DNA of 28,511 nt from a virus. The stretch lies in the IMG/VR virus record IMGVR_UViG_3300042887_000042, positions 1 to 28,511 of that record. The stretch is one strand, 5' to 3'. Shown piece after piece: positions 1-7,661 of the stretch (the first letter of the stretch is position 1; every line of letters starts with the position of its first letter). Both the position numbers and the translations under genes were made by a program. The notes beneath the pieces were generated by a model. That model saw only the letters and a program-made list of their open reading frames with translations. It searched no databases and was not told the DNA's origin.

Positions 1-911
1 CTTGGTTCCAGACCGGACCGCTACAACGTCTGATGCCAGGTGGTGCGATTGTGGTGATTATGACGCGCTGGAGCTTATTGGATTTGACTGGGCGCCTGAT
101 TAACTTTGGGATCAACAACCCAGACAGCGAGCCATGGGAGTTGGTGGAGTTGCCCGCGATTTTAAACGATGGCACCGACGAAGAGAAAAGCCTTTGGCCT
201 GCACAGTGGCCTCTCGAACAGCTAAAAGCTAAGAAACAGCAGATGGACCCGCGGTACTGGAATGCCCAGTACATGCAAAAACCCACCTCAGATATGGCAG
301 CGATTATTTCGCGCCGGGACTGGCAGGTATGGGACAAAGACGATCCACCGCCTTGCGACTACATCATTCAGTCTTGGGATACGGCTCACGAGACCAAAAC
401 CACATCCGACTACAGCGCGTGTACGACGTGGGGCATCTGGTACAACGACGAGGACAAGGGCAACCCAAACCTTATCCTGCTAGACGCTTTCAAAGACCGT
501 CTTGCCTTCCCCGATCTAAAACAAGAGGCGCTAAAGCAGTACAAAGAGTGGAACCCAGACGCGTTTATTGTGGAAAAAAAGGCGGCGGGCGGCCCGTTGA
601 TTCAGGAACTACGGCGTATGGGCATACCAGTGCAAGAGTTCACACCGTCGCGTGGTAACGACAAAATGGTTCGTTTAAATGCGGTGGCTGATTTATTTAC
701 GAGTGGCAAAGTGTGGGCGCCGGATACGCGCTGGGCACGCGAAGTTATTGAGGAAGTAGCGTCGTTCCCAGTTGGCGAACACGACGACTTCGTCGATACT
801 ACGACTCAGGCGCTTTTGCGCTTTAGACAGGGTGGGTTTATTTCGTTGGACTCCGACGAAAGAGATGATGACTTTTTATACAAGTACCGTAGGAAAGCTG
901 CGTACTACTAA
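1..911 (+). CDS. terL: Terminase large subunit, C-terminal part (5' truncated)
   Basis: The reading frame is open from base 3, so the gene begins upstream of the window. Only the end of the ATPase domain and the nuclease domain are present. Counting from the Met at position 33, MTRW (residues 10-13) follows a hydrophobic strand, as in the ATPase coupling region. The RNase H-like nuclease shows SWDTAHETKTTSDYSA with D116, a strand ending in VEKKAAGG with E181, and GEHDDFVDTTTQAL with D251, D252 and D255. These are the usual acidic metal ligands of phage terminase nucleases. In this family the protein drives ATP-dependent DNA packaging at the portal and cuts the concatemer. It sits just upstream of the portal gene, the standard order. 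The identification is firm; the packaging type (cos, pac or other) cannot be told from this part. Confidence 0.95.
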   Translation, partial: WFQTGPLQRLMPGGAIVVIMTRWSLLDLTGRLINFGINNPDSEPWELVELPAILNDGTDEEKSLWPAQWPLEQLKAKKQQMDPRYWNAQYMQKPTSDMAAIISRRDWQVWDKDDPPPCDYIIQSWDTAHETKTTSDYSACTTWGIWYNDEDKGNPNLILLDAFKDRLAFPDLKQEALKQYKEWNPDAFIVEKKAAGGPLIQELRRMGIPVQEFTPSRGNDKMVRLNAVADLFTSGKVWAPDTRWAREVIEEVASFPVGEHDDFVDTTTQALLRFRQGGFISLDSDERDDDFLYKYRRKAAYY

Positions 912-934
912 GTTAAAAATTAAGGACGGATGAT

Positions 935-3346
935 ATGAGCATAGAGAAAAGTTTGTACGCGGCGCCAGAAGGCTTGGAAGCTTTAGCGGGCGAGCCGGAT
1001 ATTGAGATCGAGATTGAGGATCCAGAAGCGGTAAAAATTGAGATGGATGGTCTTGAGATTGAGATGCGCCAAGGCGAAGGCGAGGAAGACTTTAACGTAA
1101 ACCTCGCGGATGTTTTAGATGAAGGCACGATTCAGAGTTTGGCGGGTGATTTAGCAGAAGACATCTCAAACGACCTAGCCTCCCGCAAAGACTGGGAAGA
1201 GATGTATAAGGACGGCATTACGCTGTTGGGCCTGAAGTTCGAGGAAAGAACCGAGCCATGGGACGGCGCATGCGGTGTGTTTCATCCGATGATTACAGAG
1301 GCGGTGGTGCGGTTTCAGTCAGACACCATCATGGAAACGTTCCCAGCCAAAGGGCCGGTAAGAACGCAAATTATCGGTAAAGAAACTACCGAGAAGAAAG
1401 AAGCGGCGGTTCGTGTACAAGACGACATGAACTATCAACTCACGGAGAAAATGCCTGAGTACCGCCCTGAGCATGAGAAGATGCTGTGGAACCTGCCGTC
1501 AGCCGGTTCTGCGTTCAAGAAGGTGTATTACGACCCAAGCCTAGAGCGCCAAGTATCGGTGTTTATCCCAGCAGAAGACATTATTCTGCCCTACGGCACC
1601 AGTGAAATTAACACTTGCCATCGCATTACCCATGTAATGCGTAAGACCAAGAACGACCTGCTAAAGCTAATGAACGCAGGGTTCTATAAAGACATTGACC
1701 TAGGCGAGCCAAGCAAATTTACTAGCGACATCCAAGAGCGCAAGGATAAAGAGACTGGCTTCTCGGCAACGTACGACGACCGCTTTGAGATTTACGAAGC
1801 GCACGTTGATTTGGATTTACCGGGCTTTGAGGATAAAGATAAAGACGGAAACGTTACTGGTATTGGCTTGCCTTACGTAGTAACAATGGTTCGTGGTACC
1901 AATCAGGTTTTAGCAATTCGCAGAAACTGGAAAGAAGATGATCCTCTCAAACTTAAGCGTCACCATTTTGTGCATTACCAGTATATTCCTGGTTACGGTG
2001 CTTATGGCTTTGGACTATTTCACCTTATCGGTGGTTACGCGAAGAGTGCAACTAGTATCATGCGCCAGCTTGTTGATGCTGGTACTTTATCTAACCTTCC
2101 TGGAGGGTTAAAGTCCAGAGGGCTGCGCATCAAGGGCGACGACACCCCAATCGCGCCCGGAGAATTTAGAGATGTGGATGTAGGCTCTGGAGCTATACGC
2201 GACAACATCCTGCCACTTCCTTATAAGGAGCCTTCACTAGTCTTATCCGGTTTGATGGACAAGATTGTCGAAGAGGGGCGTCGTTTTGCGGCTACCTCGG
2301 ACATGAAGGTAGCGGATATGTCCAACCAAGCGCCGGTTGGAACCACACTCGCTATCCTCGAAAGAACCCTAAAAGTGATGTCGGCTGTTCAAGCCCGCGT
2401 TCACTACTCGATGAAACAAGAGTTACAACTTCTTGCCGGGATTATTCGTGACTACACAGACGACGAGTACACCTACGAGCCAGAAGAAGGCACACCACGC
2501 GCTAAGAAGGCTGACTACAGCAACGTAGAAGTATTACCTGTATCAGATCCCAACGCCGCTACTCTCTCCCAGCGAGTAGTCCAGTACCAAGCTGTTATTC
2601 AGTTGGCGCAGATGGCTCCGCAGATTTACAACATGCCGGTGCTCCATCGCCAGATGCTGGAGGTTTTGGGTATCAAACATGCGGACAAGCTAGTGCCGTT
2701 GGAAGAAGACCAGAAGCCAACCGATCCGATTTCAGAAAACCAGAACGCGTTACGCGGCAAGCCACTAAAGGCTTTTGCCTACCAAGACCACGAGGCTCAC
2801 ATCAAGGTCCACACCTCCGCCATGAACGACCCGATTGTTCAGCAACTCATTGGGCAGAACCCACAGGCAGCGGTGATCCAAGGGTCTATGCAAGCCCACA
2901 TCGCCGAGCACGTTGGATACGCCTACCGTGTCAAGATGCAGCAGGCTCTTGGCTTTGCCTTACCAGACCAAGAAGATGCGTTGCCAGAGGACATGGAGAG
3001 AGAACTTAGCCGCATGATGGCAGAAGCCGCACCGCAAGTGTTGGCGCAGTCTCAAGCCATGGTTGCTCAGCAACAAGCTGCACAGAACGCTCAAGACCCA
3101 GTTCTTCAGTTGCAACTGCAAGATCAGCAACGCAAGAACAAGGAGACCGAGATCAAGGAGAAAGACTTGATGATGAAGGCAGCGGCTAAAGCTGACGAGA
3201 TAAGGCTCAAAGAAGAGCAGATTGCCTCTACCGAGAGAATCGCGGGTATGAACGCGCAGATCAAGGTCATGGAAGATGCCAAGAATAGAGCGCTAAAAAT
3301 CACGGAAAAACAACTAGATACACGCAAAAAACCAACGAAGGAGTGA
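935..3346 (+). CDS. Portal protein (large, podovirus-like)
   Basis: This 803-residue protein starts at ATG 935, with AAGGA eight bases upstream. The central region carries motifs I associate with large portals of P22/N4-like phages: EPWDGACGVFHPMITEA near residues 105-121, a glycine-rich GYGAYGFGLFHLIGG segment, LVDAGTLSNLPGG, and a long helix around TTLAILERTLKVM. The last 110 or so residues are Gln-, Lys- and Glu-rich and probably form a long coiled coil, like the barrel of large portals. The N terminus holds an unusual alternating acidic/hydrophobic stretch (residues 22-44) that resembles the scaffold N terminus. Portals form the dodecameric ring at the packaging vertex. Position between terminase and scaffold supports the call; the exact subfamily is uncertain. 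Confidence 0.9.
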   Translation: MSIEKSLYAAPEGLEALAGEPDIEIEIEDPEAVKIEMDGLEIEMRQGEGEEDFNVNLADVLDEGTIQSLAGDLAEDISNDLASRKDWEEMYKDGITLLGLKFEERTEPWDGACGVFHPMITEAVVRFQSDTIMETFPAKGPVRTQIIGKETTEKKEAAVRVQDDMNYQLTEKMPEYRPEHEKMLWNLPSAGSAFKKVYYDPSLERQVSVFIPAEDIILPYGTSEINTCHRITHVMRKTKNDLLKLMNAGFYKDIDLGEPSKFTSDIQERKDKETGFSATYDDRFEIYEAHVDLDLPGFEDKDKDGNVTGIGLPYVVTMVRGTNQVLAIRRNWKEDDPLKLKRHHFVHYQYIPGYGAYGFGLFHLIGGYAKSATSIMRQLVDAGTLSNLPGGLKSRGLRIKGDDTPIAPGEFRDVDVGSGAIRDNILPLPYKEPSLVLSGLMDKIVEEGRRFAATSDMKVADMSNQAPVGTTLAILERTLKVMSAVQARVHYSMKQELQLLAGIIRDYTDDEYTYEPEEGTPRAKKADYSNVEVLPVSDPNAATLSQRVVQYQAVIQLAQMAPQIYNMPVLHRQMLEVLGIKHADKLVPLEEDQKPTDPISENQNALRGKPLKAFAYQDHEAHIKVHTSAMNDPIVQQLIGQNPQAAVIQGSMQAHIAEHVGYAYRVKMQQALGFALPDQEDALPEDMERELSRMMAEAAPQVLAQSQAMVAQQQAAQNAQDPVLQLQLQDQQRKNKETEIKEKDLMMKAAAKADEIRLKEEQIASTERIAGMNAQIKVMEDAKNRALKITEKQLDTRKKPTKE

Positions 3347-3349
3347 TGA

Positions 3350-3556
3350 ATGGACTTAATTGTGATGGATTTTATCGAGGCGATGCGAAGCAAGATTCGC
3401 CAAGATATGAACAACTTTACGGACGACTTGGCTACGGGCGCATGCCCGGACCATGCGGCCTATAAAGAGCTTTGCGGGGTTATTCGAGGTCTAGCCTATG
3501 CAGAGCGTCACCTACTTGACCTCGCTGAAAACATAGAGAAGGCTAACGATGAGTGA
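3350..3556 (+). CDS. Small hypothetical protein between portal and co-chaperonin
   Basis: I do not recognise this 68-residue protein. It starts at ATG 3350, three bases after the portal stop codon, with AAGGAG at 3338-3343. A second in-frame ATG lies at 3365, but the spacing favours the first. The sequence looks mainly helical and contains AYKELCGVIRGLAYAERHLLDLAENIEKA, which is amphipathic and could form a short helical hairpin or dimer. There is no signal peptide or membrane segment. Its end overlaps the next start by eight bases, so translation is probably coupled to the co-chaperonin. Small helical proteins of this kind near portals are common in aquatic phages, but no function can be assigned. 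Confidence 0.75.
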   Translation: MDLIVMDFIEAMRSKIRQDMNNFTDDLATGACPDHAAYKELCGVIRGLAYAERHLLDLAENIEKANDE

Positions 3557-3983
3557 AGCTATAGCAGTTCCGGAAAAAGAAATAATCCTGCCGCCGGGCG
3601 TATTTAAAGCCCCAGAAGTGGATCATGAGTATGAACAAGCCGAGCAAAAGGCAAAAGCGCTACCAGACCCAAAAGGCTGGCGGTTGCTATGCGCCTTGGT
3701 TGATGCAGGCGATACCTACGAAAGCGGTATTGTCAAATCTGACCAGACGGTAAAAATTGAGGAAATTACTTCCCCAGTCTTGTTCGTAGTCAAGCTTGGA
3801 CCAGATGCCTACAAAGACCCTGAAAAGTTTCCTGAAGGCGCGTGGTGTAAAGAAGGCGATTTCGTGATTACTCGCCCGTATACGGGTACCAGAATCATGA
3901 TCCACGGTAAGGAATTTCGCTTGATTAACGACGACCAAGTAGAAGCGACGGTCGAAGACCCACGTGGCATACAACGCGTTTAA
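3549..3983 (+). CDS. GroES-like co-chaperonin (Cpn10 family)
   Basis: This 144-residue protein has a Cpn10 layout preceded by about 38 extra residues. GWRLL (43-47) matches the first GroES strand. SGIVKSD (59-65) sits where the GroES mobile loop carries the GroEL-binding Ile-Val-Leu tripeptide; here it reads Ile61-Val62-Lys63. VVKLGPDAY (80-88) matches the VVAVGPG strand, and EGDFVITRPYTGTRIMIHGKEFRLINDDQVEATVED (102-137) matches the C-terminal KVGD...YAGTEVKIDGEEYLIL...DILAIVE block. Phage co-chaperonins such as T4 Gp31 cap host GroEL to help fold the capsid protein. Its place between portal and scaffold/coat genes fits that role. The lysine in the mobile loop and the insert PDAYKDPEKFPEGA are departures from bacterial GroES. 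Confidence 0.82.
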   Translation: MSEAIAVPEKEIILPPGVFKAPEVDHEYEQAEQKAKALPDPKGWRLLCALVDAGDTYESGIVKSDQTVKIEEITSPVLFVVKLGPDAYKDPEKFPEGAWCKEGDFVITRPYTGTRIMIHGKEFRLINDDQVEATVEDPRGIQRV

Positions 3984-3994
3984 AGGAGATAAAC

Positions 3995-4984
3995 ATGGCT
4001 GAATATGAAAAAGATGAATTTAAGTTTCCGCATGAAGTAGAGGAAGAACAGGCGGAAGCTAAGGGTAAACCCGAAGATGACATAGAAATTGACATTGATT
4101 CTGAGGGTGACGTATCCATTGAAATTGAAGACGATACCCCTATCCGCGATCGAACTGCTAAGCCTTTGGAAAGGGATGTTGAAGACCCAACGGAAGAAGA
4201 AATTGAGTCTTACACCAAAGGAGCGCAGGCTCGTATCAAGGAACTAACACACGCACGTCACGACGAGCGTAGAGCTAAAGAAGCTATTGCTCGTGAGAAA
4301 GAAGAGCTTGAGCGTTTAACTAAACAGATCCTTGAGGAGAACCGCAGGCTAAAAGAGTATGTAAAAACTGGCGAAGCCACGTATGCGGAGACTTTGCAAG
4401 CCAAAGCTGAAGCAGAGATGGAGATGGCGCGACGTAAATTTAAAGAAGCGCAAGAATCGTACGATGCTGAAACAATGCTGGAAGCACAAGAAGCATTGAC
4501 TGATGCAAAGATGAAACTTGAGAGCGCAAAAAATTTCAAGCCAACCCCTTTACAAACTCAAGAAGATGTTGTACAAACATACCAAACGGCTCCCGAAGCC
4601 CCCAAACTTGATGAAAAAACCTTGCGCTGGCAAGCAAAAAACCAGTGGTTTGGAACTCCGGGGTACGAAGAAATGACGGCCTTTGCTCTAGGGCTGCACC
4701 AAAAACTAGTGGCAACCGGGGTAGATCCCCGCTCAGACGATTATTTCGAGCGTGTCGACGCTCGCTTAAAACAGGTTTTCCCAGAGATGTTGGGAAATAC
4801 TGATACGGTTAAGGCTGAGCCGACTAAAAAACCTGCGAATGTTGTGGCTCCTGCCACCCGTTCATCGGGTGCCAAGAAAGTAATTAAGCTGACTGCGACG
4901 CAAGCTCGTCTTGCAGAGAAGTATGGTTTATCCCACAAACAATATGCTCAGGAAATTTTAAAATTGGAGGCTCAAAATGGCTAA
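3995..4984 (+). CDS. Capsid scaffolding protein
   Basis: This 329-residue protein starts at ATG 3995 with AAAGGAG at 3982-3988. It has the profile of a phage scaffold: a very acidic N terminus (residues 14-50), a long Glu/Lys/Ala-rich helical and coiled-coil stretch (roughly 70-180), and a short basic helical C terminus (about 293-329, containing KKVIKLTATQARLAEKYGLS) of the kind that binds coat protein. No protease motif is seen. It lies directly upstream of the coat region, as scaffolds do. Residues 28-47 alternate Ile/Val with Asp/Glu, like the portal N terminus. The function is inferred from composition and position more than from clear homology. Scaffold proteins nucleate procapsid assembly inside the shell and then leave or are degraded. 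Confidence 0.8.
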   Translation: MAEYEKDEFKFPHEVEEEQAEAKGKPEDDIEIDIDSEGDVSIEIEDDTPIRDRTAKPLERDVEDPTEEEIESYTKGAQARIKELTHARHDERRAKEAIAREKEELERLTKQILEENRRLKEYVKTGEATYAETLQAKAEAEMEMARRKFKEAQESYDAETMLEAQEALTDAKMKLESAKNFKPTPLQTQEDVVQTYQTAPEAPKLDEKTLRWQAKNQWFGTPGYEEMTAFALGLHQKLVATGVDPRSDDYFERVDARLKQVFPEMLGNTDTVKAEPTKKPANVVAPATRSSGAKKVIKLTATQARLAEKYGLSHKQYAQEILKLEAQNG

Positions 4985-5429
4985 TAACCGCACACCCCGT
5001 GAACAAGAAACACGCGAAAAAACAGAAACTAGGTACGTTTATCGTCCACCTAGCACTCTGCCAGAACCTAACCCAGACCCAGATTACGAATTCCACTGGG
5101 TAGCAACTTCGATTGCTGGACAAGAGAACGCCACAAACGTATCTCAAAAGTTCCGCGATAAGTGGGTGCCGTGTAAAGCAGAGGACTATCCTGAACTCCA
5201 GATTTCTGGCAACAAGGATGGGAACGTTGAAGTTGGTGGCTTGCTTTTATGCAAGAAACCAAGAGAACTGGCTGAAGCCCGTAGACAATATTTTGATGAC
5301 AAAGCTCAAAAACAAATGGAGTCCGTGGACAACAGCTTTTTACGTAATAACGATGCTCGTATGCCTTTATTTGCTGACCGCAAGAGTACAACAACTAAAG
5401 GACGCGGGTTTGGTAATGGAAATTCTTAA
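4977..5429 (+). CDS. Hypothetical capsid-module protein
   Basis: This 150-residue protein starts at ATG 4977 inside the last codons of the scaffold gene (8-base overlap), with TGGAGG at 4965-4970, so the two are probably translationally coupled. It opens with a polar, charged segment (PREQETREKTETRYVYRPP) and a proline-rich linker. A compact middle follows, with KFRDKWVPCKAEDYPEL and GGLLLCKKPRELAEARRQYF. The tail is glycine-rich (TTKGRGFGNGNS). No transmembrane segment or enzyme motif is visible. The position between scaffold and coat genes suggests a head-assembly or minor virion protein. Overlapping open frames at 5068-5433 are shadows. Confidence 0.75.
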   Translation: MANNRTPREQETREKTETRYVYRPPSTLPEPNPDPDYEFHWVATSIAGQENATNVSQKFRDKWVPCKAEDYPELQISGNKDGNVEVGGLLLCKKPRELAEARRQYFDDKAQKQMESVDNSFLRNNDARMPLFADRKSTTTKGRGFGNGNS

Positions 5430-5442
5430 CTAGGAGATTTAA

Positions 5443-6069
5443 ATGGCTTATCCAACCGTTTCTGCTCCCTATGGCTTACAGCCGATCAACAGCGTAGATG
5501 GCAAACCCTACGCTGGTGCAACCCGTCAACTGCCAATCGCAAGTACTTATAACACTGCGATTTATAACGGGGATATCGTAACTGTAGTCGATGGTGGCAC
5601 TATTGCAAAATCAGGCGTTACAGACAACTCTACCGGTTCTGCGGCTAACTACACATATGGCGTGCTAACGGGTGTTCAATACACCAATACGCAAGGCCAG
5701 ACTGTACAAGCCCAGTATTATCCAGGTAATGCTGCAGCTTCTAACGCTATTGCTTATGTTGTTGACGATCCTATGGCTGCTTTCAAAGTAGCTGTTGTGC
5801 ACGCAAACAGCGTTGTAACTACCGTTAATCGCAGCGTTGTAGGTATTAACATGGCTATCGACCAAGGTACCGGTAATAACACTACTGGTGACTCTGGCGC
5901 GGGCGTTCTTGTTCCTACCGACAACGAAGGTAATGCAGCGACATTGCCTGTACGTTGCGTAGCTGTAGTTCCTGAGACTGCAACAGGCGCAAATGCCTTC
6001 ACTGAAGTAATCGTGAAGATCAACAACCCACAAATACTCCGTGCAACGGGTATTGACTACGCCGCTTAA
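5443..6069 (+). CDS. Probable capsid decoration or minor head protein
   Basis: This 208-residue protein has TAGGAG at 5431-5436 and ATG 5443. It begins with SAPYGLQPINSVDGKPYAGATRQLPIASTYNTAIYNGDIVTVVDGG. The pattern of short strands, small residues and Asn/Thr is typical of beta-rich virion proteins. I have seen similar starts (APYGL.P....G.PY.GATR) in uncharacterised structural proteins of aquatic phages placed next to the coat gene. There are no cysteines apart from one late residue and no membrane segment. Its position immediately before the major capsid gene, with its own strong ribosome binding site, suggests an abundant shell-associated protein such as a decoration or cement protein. 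It could alternatively be a second coat component. Confidence 0.65.
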   Translation: MAYPTVSAPYGLQPINSVDGKPYAGATRQLPIASTYNTAIYNGDIVTVVDGGTIAKSGVTDNSTGSAANYTYGVLTGVQYTNTQGQTVQAQYYPGNAAASNAIAYVVDDPMAAFKVAVVHANSVVTTVNRSVVGINMAIDQGTGNNTTGDSGAGVLVPTDNEGNAATLPVRCVAVVPETATGANAFTEVIVKINNPQILRATGIDYAA

Positions 6070-6081
6070 GGAGCTTAAAAA

Positions 6082-6996
6082 ATGGCTATTTCACGCGCAC
6101 AACTACTGAAAGAGTTGCTCCCCGGTTTGAACGCATTGTTCGGTTTAGAGTACAAGCGTTACGGCGAAGAGCACAAAGAGATCTACGAAACTGAGAAATC
6201 AGAGCGTAGCTTCGAAGAAGAAACCAAGCTGTCTGGCTTCTCTGCTGCACCAGTCAAAAACGAAGGTTCTGCCATCGCTTATGACAATGCACAAGAGGCA
6301 TTTACAGCACGCTATAACCATGAAACCATTGCTTTAGGTTTCTCGATCACCGAAGAGGCGATTGAAGACAACCTGTATGACAGCCTTTCTGGTCGTTATA
6401 CCAAAGCATTGGCTCGTGCCATGGCTTATACCAAGCAAGTTAAAGCTGCTTCTGTATTGAACAACGGCTTCACCAACTCCAGCCAGTACTACGGCGGCGA
6501 CGGTGTACCTCTGTTCTCTACTCAGCATCCTTTGGTTTCTGGTGGTGTTAACAGCAATCGTCCTACCACTGGCGCTGACTTGAATGAAACTTCGTTGGAA
6601 AACGCAGTTATTCAGATTAGCTTGTGGACAGACGAGCGCGGCTTGCTCATTGCAGCAATGCCACGTAAGTTGATTATTCCTCCACAACTTCAGTTCGTTG
6701 CAACCCGTTTACTTGAGACTAATCTCCGTGTTGGTACCAATGACAACGACATCAACGCATTGAAGAACAATGGTTCGATCCCAGAAGGTTACGCAATTAA
6801 CCACTATCTGACCGACACCAATGCGTGGTTCTTGACCACCGACGTTCCTAACGGCATGAAGCACTTTGAGCGTATGCCTTTAAGCAACTCGATGGACGGA
6901 GACTTCGACACCGGTAACGTACGTTATAAGGCTCGTGAGCGTTATTCGTTCGGCTGGTCCGATCCTCTCGGTATGTTTGGTTCTCCTGGAGCCTAA
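6082..6996 (+). CDS. Major capsid protein, Mu gpT-like (HK97 fold)
   Basis: This 304-residue protein is almost the length of Mu gpT (about 305). It has AAGGAG at 6068-6073 before ATG 6082. Features shared with the gpT family include a strand reading ITEEAIEDNLYDSLSGRYTKALARAMAYTKQVKAASVLNNGF (the long spine helix and the residues leading to it), then DGVPLFSTQHPLVSGG. A later ALNPRK-like strand reads AMPRKLIIPPQLQFVATRLLET, and the protein ends FGWSDPLGMFGSPGA. HK97-fold coat proteins form the icosahedral shell. A strong terminator follows immediately, which fits a need for high expression and a defined transcript end. The identification is confident; maturation cleavage is not evident. Confidence 0.9.
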   Translation: MAISRAQLLKELLPGLNALFGLEYKRYGEEHKEIYETEKSERSFEEETKLSGFSAAPVKNEGSAIAYDNAQEAFTARYNHETIALGFSITEEAIEDNLYDSLSGRYTKALARAMAYTKQVKAASVLNNGFTNSSQYYGGDGVPLFSTQHPLVSGGVNSNRPTTGADLNETSLENAVIQISLWTDERGLLIAAMPRKLIIPPQLQFVATRLLETNLRVGTNDNDINALKNNGSIPEGYAINHYLTDTNAWFLTTDVPNGMKHFERMPLSNSMDGDFDTGNVRYKARERYSFGWSDPLGMFGSPGA

Positions 6997-6998
6997 AG

Positions 6999-7024
6999 AA
7001 AAGGGGACTCCGGTCCCCTTTTTT
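6999..7024 (+). terminator. Intrinsic terminator after the capsid gene
   Basis: AAAAGGGGAC (6999-7008) pairs perfectly with GTCCCCTTTT (7013-7022) around a four-base TCCG loop, and the T run continues to 7024. The GC-rich core plus U tract is a textbook Rho-independent terminator. It begins two bases after the capsid stop codon and is the only strong terminator I see in the window. Confidence 0.93.
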
Positions 7025-7025
7025 G

Positions 7026-7053
7026 TTGCATTTATTTTTATTTGATGTAAGAT
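7026..7053 (+). promoter_or_regulatory. Possible sigma70-type promoter after the terminator
   Basis: TTGCAT (7026-7031) and TAAGAT (7048-7053) are separated by 16 bases in an A+T-rich stretch immediately after the terminator. Both hexamers are imperfect (about three and four of six matches). The place is right for a promoter restarting transcription for the downstream block, but the match is weak and could be chance. Confidence 0.35.
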
Positions 7054-7061
7054 TTGTTTAT

Positions 7062-7115
7062 CTGGGTGAATCGCTTATCAAACCGCCCCAGCGGACGCAT
7101 ACACGATTGATAGGC
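7062..7115 (+). promoter_or_regulatory. Structured leader: inverted repeat with nested hairpin
   Basis: GCTTATCAA (7073-7081) can pair with TTGATAGGC (7107-7115) with one G-T wobble. Inside it, CCGC (7083-7086) pairs with GCGG (7091-7094) around CCCA. An alternative pairing is possible between CTGGG (7062-7066) and CCCAG (7087-7091). The structure ends 12 bases before the ribosome binding site of the next gene. It could be an RNA leader structure or a DNA operator, since the half-sites lie 34 bp centre to centre. No known riboswitch is recognised. Confidence 0.4.
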
Positions 7116-7142
7116 TGAACTTTGTATGAAGGACAATTTATT

Positions 7143-7649
7143 ATGGCATTAGCAACTACCTCTAGCGTATGGCGCTCCACAGGTGGAGATCAAACACGCA
7201 CAGCTTACGCTGGCTCCATGGTTATGGCAGCCCAGTTTTATATTGCAAATACTGCAGCAACTTCAAACGTAGTAACTTCTTCAGCTACTGGTGCTCCACC
7301 GGTAATTCTTCCTGCTGGCGCAGTTGTTACGGAAGTTATTGTTTCTAGTGGTGGTGGCGGTAACGCTACTGCTAACATAGGGTTTACCCCAATTATTGGT
7401 GTAGGTCCAGGGCAAACTACTACTCTTGGTACAAACGTTCCTCAAGCATTTGTTGCTGCTGGAAACGTTTCTGCTCGTACGGTGTTTACCGTTGCTTCTG
7501 CTACTGGCGGAGCTTCTTTGGGTAATGTAGCTAACGCAACTAACTTAGTTGTTGTAACTTGTGCTCAAGGTGCCGCTAACGCTATTGCTGGTGTTGTTTC
7601 TGGCGACATAATTTATTACGTAGCTGACACTGGCGCAGAAAACGTCTAA
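7143..7649 (+). CDS. Probable virion structural protein
   Basis: I choose ATG 7143 because GAAGGA (7128-7133) lies nine bases upstream; the in-frame TTG at 7122 lies upstream of that site. The resulting 168-residue protein is rich in Ala, Gly, Thr, Val and Asn with almost no charged residues. It contains a glycine run VSSGGGGNATANIGFTPIIG and ends GDIIYYVADTGAENV. This suggests a beta-sandwich surface protein of the virion. It is the first gene after the capsid terminator and leader, so it heads the next transcript. It has no membrane segment. I know of similar unnamed proteins in aquatic phages but no defined function; a head decoration or fibre-like role is possible. Confidence 0.65.
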   Translation: MALATTSSVWRSTGGDQTRTAYAGSMVMAAQFYIANTAATSNVVTSSATGAPPVILPAGAVVTEVIVSSGGGGNATANIGFTPIIGVGPGQTTTLGTNVPQAFVAAGNVSARTVFTVASATGGASLGNVANATNLVVVTCAQGAANAIAGVVSGDIIYYVADTGAENV

Positions 7650-7661
7650 CGGGAGGCCAAC

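Noticed and set aside
5068-5433. Overlapping plus and minus frames of over 100 residues within the gene at 4977
   Set aside because: The gene at 4977 has a ribosome binding site and coupling with the scaffold; the others do not.
7122-7142. TTG start extending the gene at 7143 by seven codons
   Set aside because: The ribosome binding site GAAGGA lies inside that extension and fits ATG 7143.
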